Source: Mucisphaera sp965279675 (GTDB lineage: Bacteria; Planctomycetota; Phycisphaerae; Phycisphaerales; Phycisphaeraceae). Taken from it: a stretch of 64,000 nucleotides of DNA. Position 1 is the stretch's first letter, and each line of letters opens with the position of its first letter. Below are positions 37,488 to 45,936 of this stretch, in pieces. The notes under the pieces are model-generated. The model was given only the letters and a program-made list of their open reading frames with translations, did not search any database and had not been told where the DNA came from. The stretch lies in contig NZ_CBDIIJ010000002.1 of NCBI RefSeq assembly GCF_965279675.1, positions 2,852,001-2,916,000 of the forward strand, given 5' to 3'. The translations under genes were made by a program, and so were the position numbers.

Positions 37488-37506
37488 GCGCCCCCACGGC
37501 TACAGT
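37477..37506 (+). promoter_or_regulatory. Promoter-like sequence ahead of the structured RNA/rny
   Basis: TTGACC (37477-37482) and TACAGT (37501-37506) are 18 bases apart. The first hexamer matches the -35 consensus at five of six positions and the second matches the -10 at four. Transcription would start near 37513, about 340 bases before rny, and would cover the hairpin-rich region. Confidence 0.45.
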
Positions 37507-37512
37507 GTCAAA

Positions 37513-37813
37513 CGTTAGAACAATGCAAGATTCTCCACGCAGGGATTTCCCCGGGTGTTCCGAGAATCGATCAACAACTCGGTGCCTTTGAGACTCGGTG
37601 AGTGCCTTCTCAAAGAACCGATGAATCGAGCCGGTCAGCCGGCTCGGACGCTAGGCCGAAAGGCCAGCGGGATAGATTGAGGACCTGCTCTCCCACACGC
37701 TGCCAAGACCTCTTCAGCGTGATATCAAGGCCCCTTGCCCTCGCGGCATGCCTCTGCTCAGGCAGAGTGCGCCTTGCAATGGCCGACCGGCGTCTTTAAT
37801 CCCCGCTGAGCGT
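37513..37813 (+). ncRNA. Probable structured RNA (small RNA or long rny leader), type unknown
   Basis: The 364-base gap before rny has no convincing protein frame but several consistent hairpins. They are CTTTGAG/CTCAAAG (37586-37592, 37609-37615) extended by CGGT/ACCG; CGAGCCGG/CCGGCTCG (37627-37646, loop TCAG); CGCT-A-GGCC/GGCC-AGCG with a GAAA tetraloop (37649-37669); CACGCT/AGCGTG (37696-37721); and CTCTGC/GCAGAG (37752-37767, loop TCAG). The ends may pair as well: ACGC-A-GGGATT near 37537 with AATCCC and GCGT near 37798-37813. A promoter-like sequence sits upstream. A 6S-like RNA is one guess. RNase P, SRP and tmRNA signatures are absent. Confidence 0.4.
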
Positions 37814-37851
37814 TCTGACAAGCGCGTCGTCCCGGCGCACGAAAGCTCAGC

Positions 37852-39495
37852 ATGCCCAGCCCACTCCTCACCCCCGTCTCCCTCCTCCTGACCCAGGTCT
37901 CCACCCCGACCGCCACGCTCATGCTCATCGCCGGGCTGATCGTTGGAGGCGTTGCCGCCGTGATTCTCTCCCGATTCATGGGCAGTCAGAGCCTGGCCAG
38001 AGCCAGAAGCGAAGCAGACAGCATCCTCGCCGCCGCCAAAGCCGAAGGCGAAACCCTCCGCAAGCAGATCGAACTCGACGCCCGCAGCGAGTCCACCAGG
38101 CTCCGCGAGAACTTCGAGAAAGAAACCGAAGCCGCCCGCAACGAGATCAAGGAAATCGAGCGCCGCCTCACCAAACGCGAGGACAACCTCGACCGCAAGC
38201 TCGACACCCTCACCAGCCGGGAAGACGCCCTCACCAAGCTCGAGGACGACGTCAAATCCCGCGAGGTCAAGGTCCGCGACAGGGACGCCGAACTCGACCG
38301 CCTCCTCGCCGAGCACCGCGAGCTCCTCGACAAAGCCCGCGAAGAACAGAAACACGAGCTGCTCCGCATCTCCAAGCTCTCCGAGGACGACGCCCGCAAG
38401 CAGGCCCTCCGCGCCATCGAACTCGAAGCCCAGGAAGAAGCCGGCCAGCTCATCCAGCGCATCACCGAGCGCACCGAGGAAGAAGCCCGCCAGAAATCCC
38501 TCGAAATCACCCTCAACGCCATCCAGCGATACGCCTCCGAGCACACCGCCGAGGCCACCGTCTCCGCCATCGCCATCCCCTCCGACGACCTCAAAGGCCG
38601 GGTCATCGGCCGCGAGGGCCGCAACATCCGCGCCTTCGAAAAAGCCACCGGCGTCGATGTCATCGTCGACGACACGCCGGGCGTCATCGTCGTCTCCTGC
38701 TTCGACCCCATCCGCCGGGCCGTCGCCTCCCAATCCCTCCAGAAACTCGTCGACGACGGCCGCATCCACCCGACGCGCATCGAAGAAGTCGTCGAACAGA
38801 TGACCAAGGAGATCCAGGAACGCGTCGTCAAGCACGGCCAGGACGCCTGCATCGAAGCCCACATCCGCGGGCTCCACCCCCGTATCTCCGAGATGGTCGG
38901 CCGCCTCTACTACCGCATGTCCTACGGCCAGAACATCCTCCGCCACTCGATGGAAGTCGCCTACCTCTCTCAGGTCATCGCCGACCAACTCGGCCTCGAC
39001 GGCGAGCTCGCCCGACGCTGCGGCTTCCTCCACGACCTCGGCAAGGCCATGGACCACGAAGTCGAAGGCGGCCACCCTGCCATCGGCATGGAGTTCGCCC
39101 GCAAGCACGGTGAAACCGATGAAGCCGTCCTCAACGCCATCGGCGGACACCACAACGACATCCCCTCCACCACCCCCTACACCCCCATCGTCATGGCCGC
39201 CGATGCCATCTCCGGCGCCCGCCCCGGCGCTCGCCGCGAAACGCTAGAAAAATATGTCCGCCGCCTCGAACAGCTCGAAGGCATCGCCACCGAGCACCAG
39301 GGCGTCCAGCAGGCCTACGCCATCCAGGCCGGCCGCGAAGTCCGCGTCATCGTCGACCCTGACAACATCAACGACGAAAAGTGCGCCTACATCGCCCGCG
39401 ACATCGCCAAACGCGTCTCCGAAGAAATGACCTTCCCCGGCGAAATCAAAGTCACTGTCCTCCGCGAAATGCGAACCATCGAATTCGCCCGCTAA
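37852..39495 (+). CDS. rny: Ribonuclease Y
   Basis: RNase Y is a membrane-anchored endoribonuclease that starts mRNA decay. The 547-residue protein has an N-terminal membrane helix (about 24-43) and a long charged coiled coil (about 50-220). A KH domain with GRVIGREGRNIRAFE (about 250-265) and an HD domain with the metal-binding HDLGKAMDHE (HD near residue 394) follow. The end VTVLREMRTIEFAR matches the family. It is preceded by a long structured region and followed by a palindromic repeat. Confidence 0.96.
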   Translation: MPSPLLTPVSLLLTQVSTPTATLMLIAGLIVGGVAAVILSRFMGSQSLARARSEADSILAAAKAEGETLRKQIELDARSESTRLRENFEKETEAARNEIKEIERRLTKREDNLDRKLDTLTSREDALTKLEDDVKSREVKVRDRDAELDRLLAEHRELLDKAREEQKHELLRISKLSEDDARKQALRAIELEAQEEAGQLIQRITERTEEEARQKSLEITLNAIQRYASEHTAEATVSAIAIPSDDLKGRVIGREGRNIRAFEKATGVDVIVDDTPGVIVVSCFDPIRRAVASQSLQKLVDDGRIHPTRIEEVVEQMTKEIQERVVKHGQDACIEAHIRGLHPRISEMVGRLYYRMSYGQNILRHSMEVAYLSQVIADQLGLDGELARRCGFLHDLGKAMDHEVEGGHPAIGMEFARKHGETDEAVLNAIGGHHNDIPSTTPYTPIVMAADAISGARPGARRETLEKYVRRLEQLEGIATEHQGVQQAYAIQAGREVRVIVDPDNINDEKCAYIARDIAKRVSEEMTFPGEIKVTVLREMRTIEFAR

Positions 39496-39518
39496 GCCAC
39501 CTCAGCTAGTAAGCCAGT

Positions 39519-39606
39519 CCCACCCGGGTGCCACGCCCCTTTCAGGGGCGTGCCCGACGACCCAATAACTCGGGTGGCTGTGGTCAGACCGAAGGTCTGC
39601 CCACAG
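39519..39606. repeat. REP-like palindromic element after rny
   Basis: There are two adjacent hairpins. The first has CCACCCG (39520-39526) pairing with CGGGTGG (39571-39577) and encloses CACGCCCC/GGGGCGTG (39532-39539, 39545-39552). The second is CTGTGG-T-CAGACC, loop GAA, GGTCTG-C-CCACAG (39578-39606). Only one copy is seen in this window. Its position between genes and its compound palindromes resemble extragenic palindromes, and it may also end rny transcripts. Confidence 0.55.
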
Positions 39607-39669
39607 AACCAGAGAGCACACGCCAAGCCATCACGCGCGGACCGAAAGACCCCACAGCCCACCTACAAT

Positions 39670-39984
39670 ATGGGCATGGCCACCCCCGCCCAGCCCGAAA
39701 CCTTCCGCTGCCCCCGCTGCCGCGCCCGTATGACGCCGGGCGTCCTCCCCATCGCCGCCGGTCTCAGCTGGCTCCCGCTCTCACCCAATGCCACCCCTGC
39801 TATGGCCGAAGGCCTCCCCGGCACCCACGCCATCATGCGTCCCAACCGGCTACCCGCCTGGCGATGCCGAGCCTGCGAGCTCGTGCTCTTCCGCCACGGC
39901 CGCAAAATGACCGACCCCCTCGCCGAACCGGACGAACTGCCGCCCGAAGAGATCGAACCTCTCGATCCCCGCCGCGACAAATAG
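39670..39984 (+). CDS. Small zinc-ribbon protein, DUF6487-like
   Basis: The product of about 104 residues carries FRCPRCRARMTPGVLP near the N-terminus, followed by a LSWLPL strand and then WRCRACELVLF. Two CxxC pairs suggest one zinc. This layout matches the short PF20097-type (DUF6487) proteins, whose function is unknown. The start is either 39670 or 39676; an in-frame frame extending upstream would cross the palindromic repeat and is unlikely. It converges on the lipoprotein gene at 39993. Confidence 0.55.
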   Translation: MGMATPAQPETFRCPRCRARMTPGVLPIAAGLSWLPLSPNATPAMAEGLPGTHAIMRPNRLPAWRCRACELVLFRHGRKMTDPLAEPDELPPEEIEPLDPRRDK

Positions 39985-39992
39985 ACCGCTAC

Positions 39993-40550
39993 TTACTGAC
40001 TCTGCCCCGTGTAATACACCAGCCCATTCGGCCGATCGATGACCAACCGACTCTGCATCAGCCCGGCCTGCGGATGCTGAGACAACCGCTCATACCGCTC
40101 CGGATTCACAATCGCATCCGGGTTCCAAGCCGGGCTGAACATCCCCGCCGACTCCGGCACCACCAGAGGCAGCACACCCCCGCCCTGCATCCCGGACATC
40201 CCGCCGGTCGGTATCGCCGTCATCACCGGCGTGTACCCCTGCGAAATCAAAGCATCAATCACCGTCGCAGTTGCCCGAAACCGAAACGCCACCCGATGCG
40301 ATTGCACCACCATCAACCCTCCCTGCAACTGACTCACCTGCGATGAGTTCAGCGGGGCCATGTACACATTGAAGATCTCATAGATATCCGCAGACCCCTG
40401 CGACGCCTCTGGCCGAGTTGGCACCTCAACAGCCACCACAGCCACATCCGGTTCCATCCCCGCGGTCGCCGGCGCCTCCTCCGGCGTTTCGCCACATCCC
40501 GTCATCAAGCCAAGCATCATCACCAAACAGCAAGCCGGGGTACGCCTCAT
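39993..40550 (-). CDS. Lipoprotein of unknown function
   Basis: This 185-residue protein has a signal peptide with lipobox LMTGC (Cys near 19), then a Glu/Pro/Ala linker and a domain with IYEIFNVYMAPL and GLVYYTG near the end. A Gly/Met-rich loop is seen mid-protein. No family is recognised. It starts 12 bases after the uppS stop on the same strand, so it should be the last gene of a purA-uppS transcript. Confidence 0.65.
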   Translation of the reverse strand: MRRTPACCLVMMLGLMTGCGETPEEAPATAGMEPDVAVVAVEVPTRPEASQGSADIYEIFNVYMAPLNSSQVSQLQGGLMVVQSHRVAFRFRATATVIDALISQGYTPVMTAIPTGGMSGMQGGGVLPLVVPESAGMFSPAWNPDAIVNPERYERLSQHPQAGLMQSRLVIDRPNGLVYYTGQSQ

Positions 40551-40562
40551 CGTTTCAACCTC

Positions 40563-41321
40563 CTACTCCGCCTCTTCCCGCCCAAACCGCCGCTGCCGCC
40601 CCGCGTAGTCACGCAGCGCCGCATGAAAATCCTCCACCGTGAAGTCCGGCCACAGCGTCTCGGTCACATACAACTCCGCATAACTAAGCTGCCACAGCAG
40701 GTAGTTGCTCAGCCGCATCTCCCCCGAAGTCCGAATCAGCAGATCAGGGTCAGCCGACCCCGCCGTCCCCAACCGACTCGCGATCAGGTCCTCATCCACC
40801 TCAGCAGGCTCCACCTCACCGCTCGCGATGTCGTCAGCGATCGAACGCACCGCCGAAGTCATCTCCTGACGACTGCCGTAATTCAATGCCAGGTAAAGCG
40901 TCAAGCCCGTATGCCCGGCCGTTAGCTCCGCGTTCCGATCCAGCTCTGCCAGCACCCGCTTCGGCAACCCCTCGCGCTGACCAAGATGCCGAAACCGCAG
41001 ATTGTTATCGATCAGCAGCGGCCGCTGCGAAACCAGATACTCCGTGTAAAGGTCCATCAGACAGCCCACCTCCGCCTCCGCCCGCGCCCAGTTTTCCGTC
41101 GAGAAACTGTAAAGCGTCATCGCCTCAATCCCCAACCGACTCGCCGCCTCCACCACAGGCGGGGTTCGCACCGCACCCGCCTTGTGACCCTCACTCCGAT
41201 CCAGCCCCCGCGCCTTCGCCCACCGGCCGTTCCCATCCATGATGATCGCCACATGCCTCGGCAGCACCGAAAACCCGCCAACACCCGCCTCCGACTCAAG
41301 CGATGACCGCGACAACGTCAT
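40563..41321 (-). CDS. uppS: Isoprenyl (undecaprenyl) diphosphate synthase
   Basis: This 252-residue cis-prenyltransferase builds the C55 lipid carrier for wall and polysaccharide synthesis. It shows IIMDGNGRWAKARG with the catalytic Asp (about residue 27), TLYSFSTENWAR, ALNYGSRQEM, and the C-terminal DLLIRTSGEMRLSNYLLWQ and ELYVTETLWPDF. The start at 41321 is chosen because longer versions run into purA with unrelated residues. It uses the C5 units that IspH (this window) helps make. Confidence 0.95.
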   Translation of the reverse strand: MTLSRSSLESEAGVGGFSVLPRHVAIIMDGNGRWAKARGLDRSEGHKAGAVRTPPVVEAASRLGIEAMTLYSFSTENWARAEAEVGCLMDLYTEYLVSQRPLLIDNNLRFRHLGQREGLPKRVLAELDRNAELTAGHTGLTLYLALNYGSRQEMTSAVRSIADDIASGEVEPAEVDEDLIASRLGTAGSADPDLLIRTSGEMRLSNYLLWQLSYAELYVTETLWPDFTVEDFHAALRDYAGRQRRFGREEAE

Positions 41322-41367
41322 AGACAAACACCCAATCGAAATGAGCAGACCCTCACTGACTACGCGC

Positions 41368-42759
41368 TCAGCACGTGGCGGGTTCGCGCCAGATCGTCTG
41401 ATCCCGCGCCGGCCCCACACTGATGATCGTCGCAGGAACCCCGATGAAAGCCTCGATCCGCTCAACGTACCGACGCGCCGCCTCAGGCAAATCCTCAAAC
41501 CGTCGGGCCGTCGTCAGATCCCCCTCAAATCCCTCGATCGTTTCGTACACCGGCTCCGCCCGCTCAAGCTCCGTGCAGTCCGCTGGGAATCGCTGCGACG
41601 CCTTGCCATCGATCTTGTAGCCCGTGCACAGCTTCAGCGGACCAACACCCGCCAGCACATCCAGCAGCATCAACGCGATCCCCGTGGCCCCGGTCACCCG
41701 CGCCGTGTATCGAAGCGCCACCAGGTCCAGCCACCCGCACCGCCTCGGCCGCCCGGTCGTTGTCCCGAACTCACGCCCCTGCTCACGAATCTGGTCACCC
41801 GTCGCATCATCAAGCTCCGTGGGCATCGGCCCGCCACCCACACGCGTCTGGTACGCCTTCACGATCCCGATGATGCGCTGCACCCGATGCCCCGGAACAC
41901 CCGCCCCTGTGTGCGCACCCGCCGAGGAACAGCTGCTCGACGTCACAAACGGATACGTCCCGTGGTCGACGTCCAGCAGCGTCGCGTTCGCCCCCTCAAA
42001 CAACAACCGCCGACCCTCCGCGATCGCATCGTTAAGCAGCTCAGCCGTATCCGACACGTGCGCCCTCAGCCGCTTGGCGTACCCCGCACACCGCTCAAGC
42101 ACCTCAGCCGGCTCAAAGGCCTCGAAGGGCTGCCCAAGCTCGTCCGCCAGTGGTTGCAGCAGCGCATTCTTCAAACGTGCGATCTGCTCGACCTTCACCT
42201 TCAGCGTCTCGGGATTCAGCAGGTCACACACCCGGATCGCCGTCGACCGCAACGCCTTGTCCGCATAACAGGGACCGATCCCCCGCCCCGTCGTGCCGAT
42301 CGCACCCTTCGCGCCCGTGTCTCTTGTTAGCATCCCCTCAAACAATTGATCCTGCAGCTTGTGCCACGGCATCACCAGATGCGCCCGATCACTCACCCGC
42401 AGATTCTCTCCGATCACCACCCCCTGCTCGGCCAACGCATCCATCTCCTTCACGAGCTGATCGACATCAATCACCACCCCGTTGCCGAGCACGTTCAGCT
42501 TCTCCGGATACAGAATCCCACTCGGAATCAAATGTAGCGCATACCGCTTGTCACCCACCTGCACCGAGTGCCCCGCGTTCGCCCCACCGTTGTAACGAAC
42601 CACCGCATCGAAGTCAGGCGCCAGCAGATCAACGATCTTCCCCTTGCCCTCATCACCCCACTGCAACCCCACCACCGTTGTATGCGACCGCCGAGTCGTA
42701 GGCCGCCCATCAGCGGCTGAAGCCGGGCTCGTCGTCAGGTCATCGGAGATCGTCGCCAT
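41368..42759 (-). CDS. purA: Adenylosuccinate synthetase
   Basis: The 463-residue enzyme joins IMP and aspartate using GTP in AMP synthesis. It has VVGLQWGDEGKGKIVDLL with the catalytic Asp and P-loop, RYNGGANAGHSV, GTTGRGIGPCYADK, and GPLKLCTGYKIDGK. An extra N-terminal stretch of about 25 residues precedes the domain. It is the first gene of a likely operon with uppS and a lipoprotein, and it diverges from the pseudopilin across a 265-base gap in which I see no other feature. Confidence 0.96.
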   Translation of the reverse strand: MATISDDLTTSPASAADGRPTTRRSHTTVVGLQWGDEGKGKIVDLLAPDFDAVVRYNGGANAGHSVQVGDKRYALHLIPSGILYPEKLNVLGNGVVIDVDQLVKEMDALAEQGVVIGENLRVSDRAHLVMPWHKLQDQLFEGMLTRDTGAKGAIGTTGRGIGPCYADKALRSTAIRVCDLLNPETLKVKVEQIARLKNALLQPLADELGQPFEAFEPAEVLERCAGYAKRLRAHVSDTAELLNDAIAEGRRLLFEGANATLLDVDHGTYPFVTSSSCSSAGAHTGAGVPGHRVQRIIGIVKAYQTRVGGGPMPTELDDATGDQIREQGREFGTTTGRPRRCGWLDLVALRYTARVTGATGIALMLLDVLAGVGPLKLCTGYKIDGKASQRFPADCTELERAEPVYETIEGFEGDLTTARRFEDLPEAARRYVERIEAFIGVPATIISVGPARDQTIWREPATC

Positions 42760-43024
42760 CGTTTGCTCGCCTGAATAGGTGGAAGGGGCGGGGTGGATAG
42801 ACCGCGAATGACGCCCGAAACAGGCGCAAAACGAAATCTTAGCAGCCCATCAGCAGCCACGTGCAGAGGCCCGAAGCCACTCATGAGCTTGCCCAAATCC
42901 TCCAACCACGACAAACCGTACGCAAGCCAGCTCAGCCAGCCCCCCATGGCTCACCAGCCACCCGCAACGTCCGATAGCCATACCGGGACGCGATCCAACC
43001 GCACCAGCCATCGAGGAGCCCAAC

Positions 43025-43465
43025 ATGCGTCACAAACGCCATGGCCTGGCAATGTCAGAATTTCTCGTCGCCCTAGGCGTCATCTTCCTGCTCGCCCTGC
43101 TCTTCGTCCCGCAGTACGGCATCGCCGCCGTCGACCGCGAAACCGAAGCCGCCCGCGAAATCGTCAACGAAGTCCAGGCACACGTCTACGCCTACAAGAA
43201 GTCCCGCGGACGCTACCCCACCTCGATCAAAGCCGAGTGGTTCCCCCTCAACAAACAGATCACGCCCTACCGACCCGAGGTCAAGCACACCCTCATCGAA
43301 CGTGGCGGCTTCGGCGAACCACGCCCCCTCGACCCACGACTCAGCGGCCCCGCCGGATACTGGTACAACCCCGCCAACGGTGTCTTTGTCGCCTTTGTGC
43401 CCGATCAGGGCACAACCGAAGACACCGAGGACCTCTTCGAACGGGTCAACCCCCACGCACGCTGA
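43025..43465 (+). CDS. Type IV pilin/pseudopilin-like protein with divergent leader
   Basis: The 146-residue protein has a short basic leader KRHG followed by LAMSEFLVALGVIFLLALLF. The Gly before the cut and the Glu at +5 match the prepilin peptidase site, though the usual F-T-L-I is replaced by LAMS. The rest has the typical stalk helix and a small C-terminal domain with GYWYNPANGVFVAFVP. It is probably a minor pseudopilin of a type II secretion-like system. No other secretion genes are near. GAGGAG lies upstream of the ATG. Confidence 0.65.
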   Translation: MRHKRHGLAMSEFLVALGVIFLLALLFVPQYGIAAVDRETEAAREIVNEVQAHVYAYKKSRGRYPTSIKAEWFPLNKQITPYRPEVKHTLIERGGFGEPRPLDPRLSGPAGYWYNPANGVFVAFVPDQGTTEDTEDLFERVNPHAR

Positions 43466-43629
43466 TAAGCTGCTGCCCGGTGAACAGACTGACCTATTCA
43501 GGTTTTTTGACCTTTAACTCGGGACAAATGCCGATTCAGGGGATATCCTTACCGCGTGGCTAACGAGTCCTTTTTATCCCCTTAACCATTCTCACACTCG
43601 GCAAACACGCCAACCCGAGGCTGAAACCG

Positions 43630-44109
43630 ATGATCTATTCCAATGCTTGTGCCTACGCCATTCGCGCCATGAGCCGTCTGGCCATGCTCCGTCCCGACGG
43701 CTACGTCCTCCTCGACGAACTCTGCGAAGGCTCCGACCTGCCCCGCCACTTCGTCGCCAAGATCTTCCAGGACCTCGTCCGCAAGGGCCTGCTCACCTCC
43801 GCCAAGGGCCGAGGCGGCGGCTTCGCCCTCGCCCGCAAGCCCGAGCAGATCAGCCTCTATGACATCGTCGAAGTCATCGACGGCATCGACAACCTCAACG
43901 CCTGCGTCGTCGGCATGCACCGCTGCGACGACCACCAGCCCTGCCCCCAACACGACGAGTGGAAGCCCATCCGCAACCAGCTCAAGGAATACCTCGTCCG
44001 AACCACCCTTGCCACCATGAGCGAAACCATGGTCAAGAAGATGGAACTGCTCGGCACCGAACTCCCGGTGCTCACCAGCAAGTCCAAACCCGTCCGCGTG
44101 CAGGCCTGA
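43630..44109 (+). CDS. Rrf2-family transcriptional regulator, probable iron-sulfur sensor
   Basis: The 159-residue regulator has a winged helix (YAIRAMSRLAML, then DLPRHFVAKIFQDLVRKG with the recognition helix, and SAKGRGGGFALAR as the wing). A three-cysteine loop, CVVGMHRCDDHQPC, near residues 97-111 fits an Fe-S cluster site as in IscR or NsrR. It could sense iron-sulfur status or nitric oxide. No iscS or suf gene is near. The upstream gap (43466-43629) may hold its own operator, but I cannot place it. Confidence 0.85.
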   Translation: MIYSNACAYAIRAMSRLAMLRPDGYVLLDELCEGSDLPRHFVAKIFQDLVRKGLLTSAKGRGGGFALARKPEQISLYDIVEVIDGIDNLNACVVGMHRCDDHQPCPQHDEWKPIRNQLKEYLVRTTLATMSETMVKKMELLGTELPVLTSKSKPVRVQA

Positions 44110-44132
44110 ACCACTGATCCTTCAAAACCAGC

Positions 44133-44170
44133 ACCGCCCGGCCATGACCGCATGACCGGGCGGTTGTCTT
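44133..44170. terminator. Terminator hairpin between Rrf2 and serA
   Basis: ACCGCCCGG (44133-44141) pairs with CCGGGCGGT (44156-44164) around a 14-base loop that itself contains CATG/CATG. A short TGTCTT follows. It sits between two convergent genes and could serve both. Confidence 0.65.
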
Positions 44171-44194
44171 ATCCAGATTCAACGGACTCGCACA

Positions 44195-45865
44195 TCACTC
44201 AGGCGACGCGATCGAAGACAGCTTCACCGCCGCCGCCTTCAGAATCCCATCACGATGCGTGAGCGCATCAAGCGTCGCCTGATCCGGGGCGTTGTCCAGC
44301 TTCAGCAGCATCAGCGCCGTCACCTTGCCATCAGACCCCGCACGCCTGGAAATCGTCATGTCCGCGATATTCAAACCTGCCTCACCCATCAGCGACCCCA
44401 CCAGCCCGATCATCCCAGGCCGGTCCTCGTTCTGAAGCAGCAGCATCGTGTCACGCGGGATCATGTCCATATGATACCCGTTGATCTCCACCACCCGCGG
44501 CTTCAGATCGTCGTACACCCGGCCCACAATCCGACGCGTCTGATCCTCGGGATGCGTCTGATCGTCCACCGCATCATTCGGGCCACTGATCACCAGCGAC
44601 AACTGCGAGCCCAGACCTGCATCATCATCCGAAGTCACCACCTTCGCCGTGATGCCCCGCTCCTTCGCCAGAGGCCCGACATTGATCAGGTTCACCGGCG
44701 AATCCAGACGATCCGCCAGCAAACGCGTCAGCGCCGTCCGCTCGATCGTCGAACCCACCGCCGCCAATTCCTTGCCACGCAGCTCCACCGTCACCGTGCA
44801 CAGACCACGCGTCACCATCGGCCCGATCAGGCTCGCCATCCGATCAGCCAGATCCGCATACGCAGCCTGCATAGGCGTCAGATCCACACGCAAACCCCCA
44901 GCGTTCACCGCACCCTTGATCCCCGCGCCACGCAGGTAAGCCAGCGCCGACTGCGCCGCATCCACCGACACCGCCTCCTGAGCCTCCACCGTCGAGGCCC
45001 CTAGGTGGGGCGTCACCAGCACCTTCGGATGCGTCCGAAGCGGGTCATCCGCCGCCGGCGGTTCCTCGCTGAACACATCCAATCCCGCCCCACCAATCAA
45101 CCCCTCATCCAGAGCCCGGATCAGATCCGCCTCGTCCACGACACCCCCACGCGCCGCATTGATCACCAACAGATTCGGACGCGCCGTCTTCATCACCTCG
45201 TAATTCAGCATCCCCCGCGTGTGTGTGTTCAACGGCACATGAAAACTCAGCATGTCCACCTTCGGCACCAGCTCGGCAAAATCACGGATCACCCGCACCT
45301 TGCCATCCAGCGCAGTCTCCGTATTCACAAACGGATCGAACGCCAGCACGTCCATCTCAAACGCCAGCCCCCGCAGAGCCACCGCCTGACCGATCCGACC
45401 AAACCCCACCACGCCCAACGTCTTTCCCGCCAGCTGCCGCCCCTTGAACTTGCTCCGATCCCACTTGCCCTCCGTCATCGTCTTGTACGCAGGACCAATC
45501 TGACGGGCCGTCGCCAATAGCAGCGCAAACGCGTGCTCCGCCGTCGTCAGCGTCGAGGCCTCCGCCGTGTTGATGACCAGGATCCCCTTGTCCGTCGCCG
45601 CCGGCAGATCAATGTTGTCCACCCCCACACCCGCACGAGCGATCACCTTCAGCCTGCCGGGATTCTTCAGAACCTCCGCCGTGATCTTCACACCCGACCG
45701 CACGATCACCGCATCGTGCTCGCCGATGATCGTCGCCAGTTCATCCTCCCTGATCCCCGCCCGATCCGTTAGCGACGCGTCCGGCTGAGAGGCAATCCAG
45801 TCAAGCCCCTCCTGGGCAAGCTTGTCTGCGGCAAGAATCGAGAACGTCTGCGTGGCCGTGGTCAC
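44195..45865 (-). CDS. serA: D-3-phosphoglycerate dehydrogenase
   Basis: The 556-residue enzyme begins serine synthesis by oxidising 3-phosphoglycerate with NAD. It has the substrate domain, the Rossmann fold with GVVGFGRIGQAVA, and the catalytic Arg/Glu/His regions around NAARGGVVDE and LVTPHLGAST. An intervening ASB domain and a C-terminal ACT domain (NEDRPGMIGLVGSLMGEAG) follow. This is the long, serine-regulated type. The hemL gene lies upstream on the same strand with a 71-base gap. Confidence 0.96.
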   Translation of the reverse strand: MTTATQTFSILAADKLAQEGLDWIASQPDASLTDRAGIREDELATIIGEHDAVIVRSGVKITAEVLKNPGRLKVIARAGVGVDNIDLPAATDKGILVINTAEASTLTTAEHAFALLLATARQIGPAYKTMTEGKWDRSKFKGRQLAGKTLGVVGFGRIGQAVALRGLAFEMDVLAFDPFVNTETALDGKVRVIRDFAELVPKVDMLSFHVPLNTHTRGMLNYEVMKTARPNLLVINAARGGVVDEADLIRALDEGLIGGAGLDVFSEEPPAADDPLRTHPKVLVTPHLGASTVEAQEAVSVDAAQSALAYLRGAGIKGAVNAGGLRVDLTPMQAAYADLADRMASLIGPMVTRGLCTVTVELRGKELAAVGSTIERTALTRLLADRLDSPVNLINVGPLAKERGITAKVVTSDDDAGLGSQLSLVISGPNDAVDDQTHPEDQTRRIVGRVYDDLKPRVVEINGYHMDMIPRDTMLLLQNEDRPGMIGLVGSLMGEAGLNIADMTISRRAGSDGKVTALMLLKLDNAPDQATLDALTHRDGILKAAAVKLSSIASPE

Positions 45866-45936
45866 GGTCGGGCTCCAGGTCGGGTGGGTTCAATCAGGAC
45901 AGTCGAGCCACGGGCAACCCGCAGCGGACCGGTGGT

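Noticed and set aside
37513..37813. RNase P RNA, SRP RNA, tmRNA, or TPP/SAM/cobalamin riboswitch
   Set aside because: Conserved cores such as GAGGAAAGTCC, GGTCAGGTCCGGAAGG or CTGAGA are absent. It was kept only as a structured RNA of unknown type.
37714..39153. 479-codon minus-strand open frame across rny
   Set aside because: It is antisense to RNase Y, which has intact KH and HD motifs.
43492..43508. Small hairpin ACCT-ATTC-AGGT plus T-run after the pseudopilin
   Set aside because: A four-base stem is too weak to call as a terminator.
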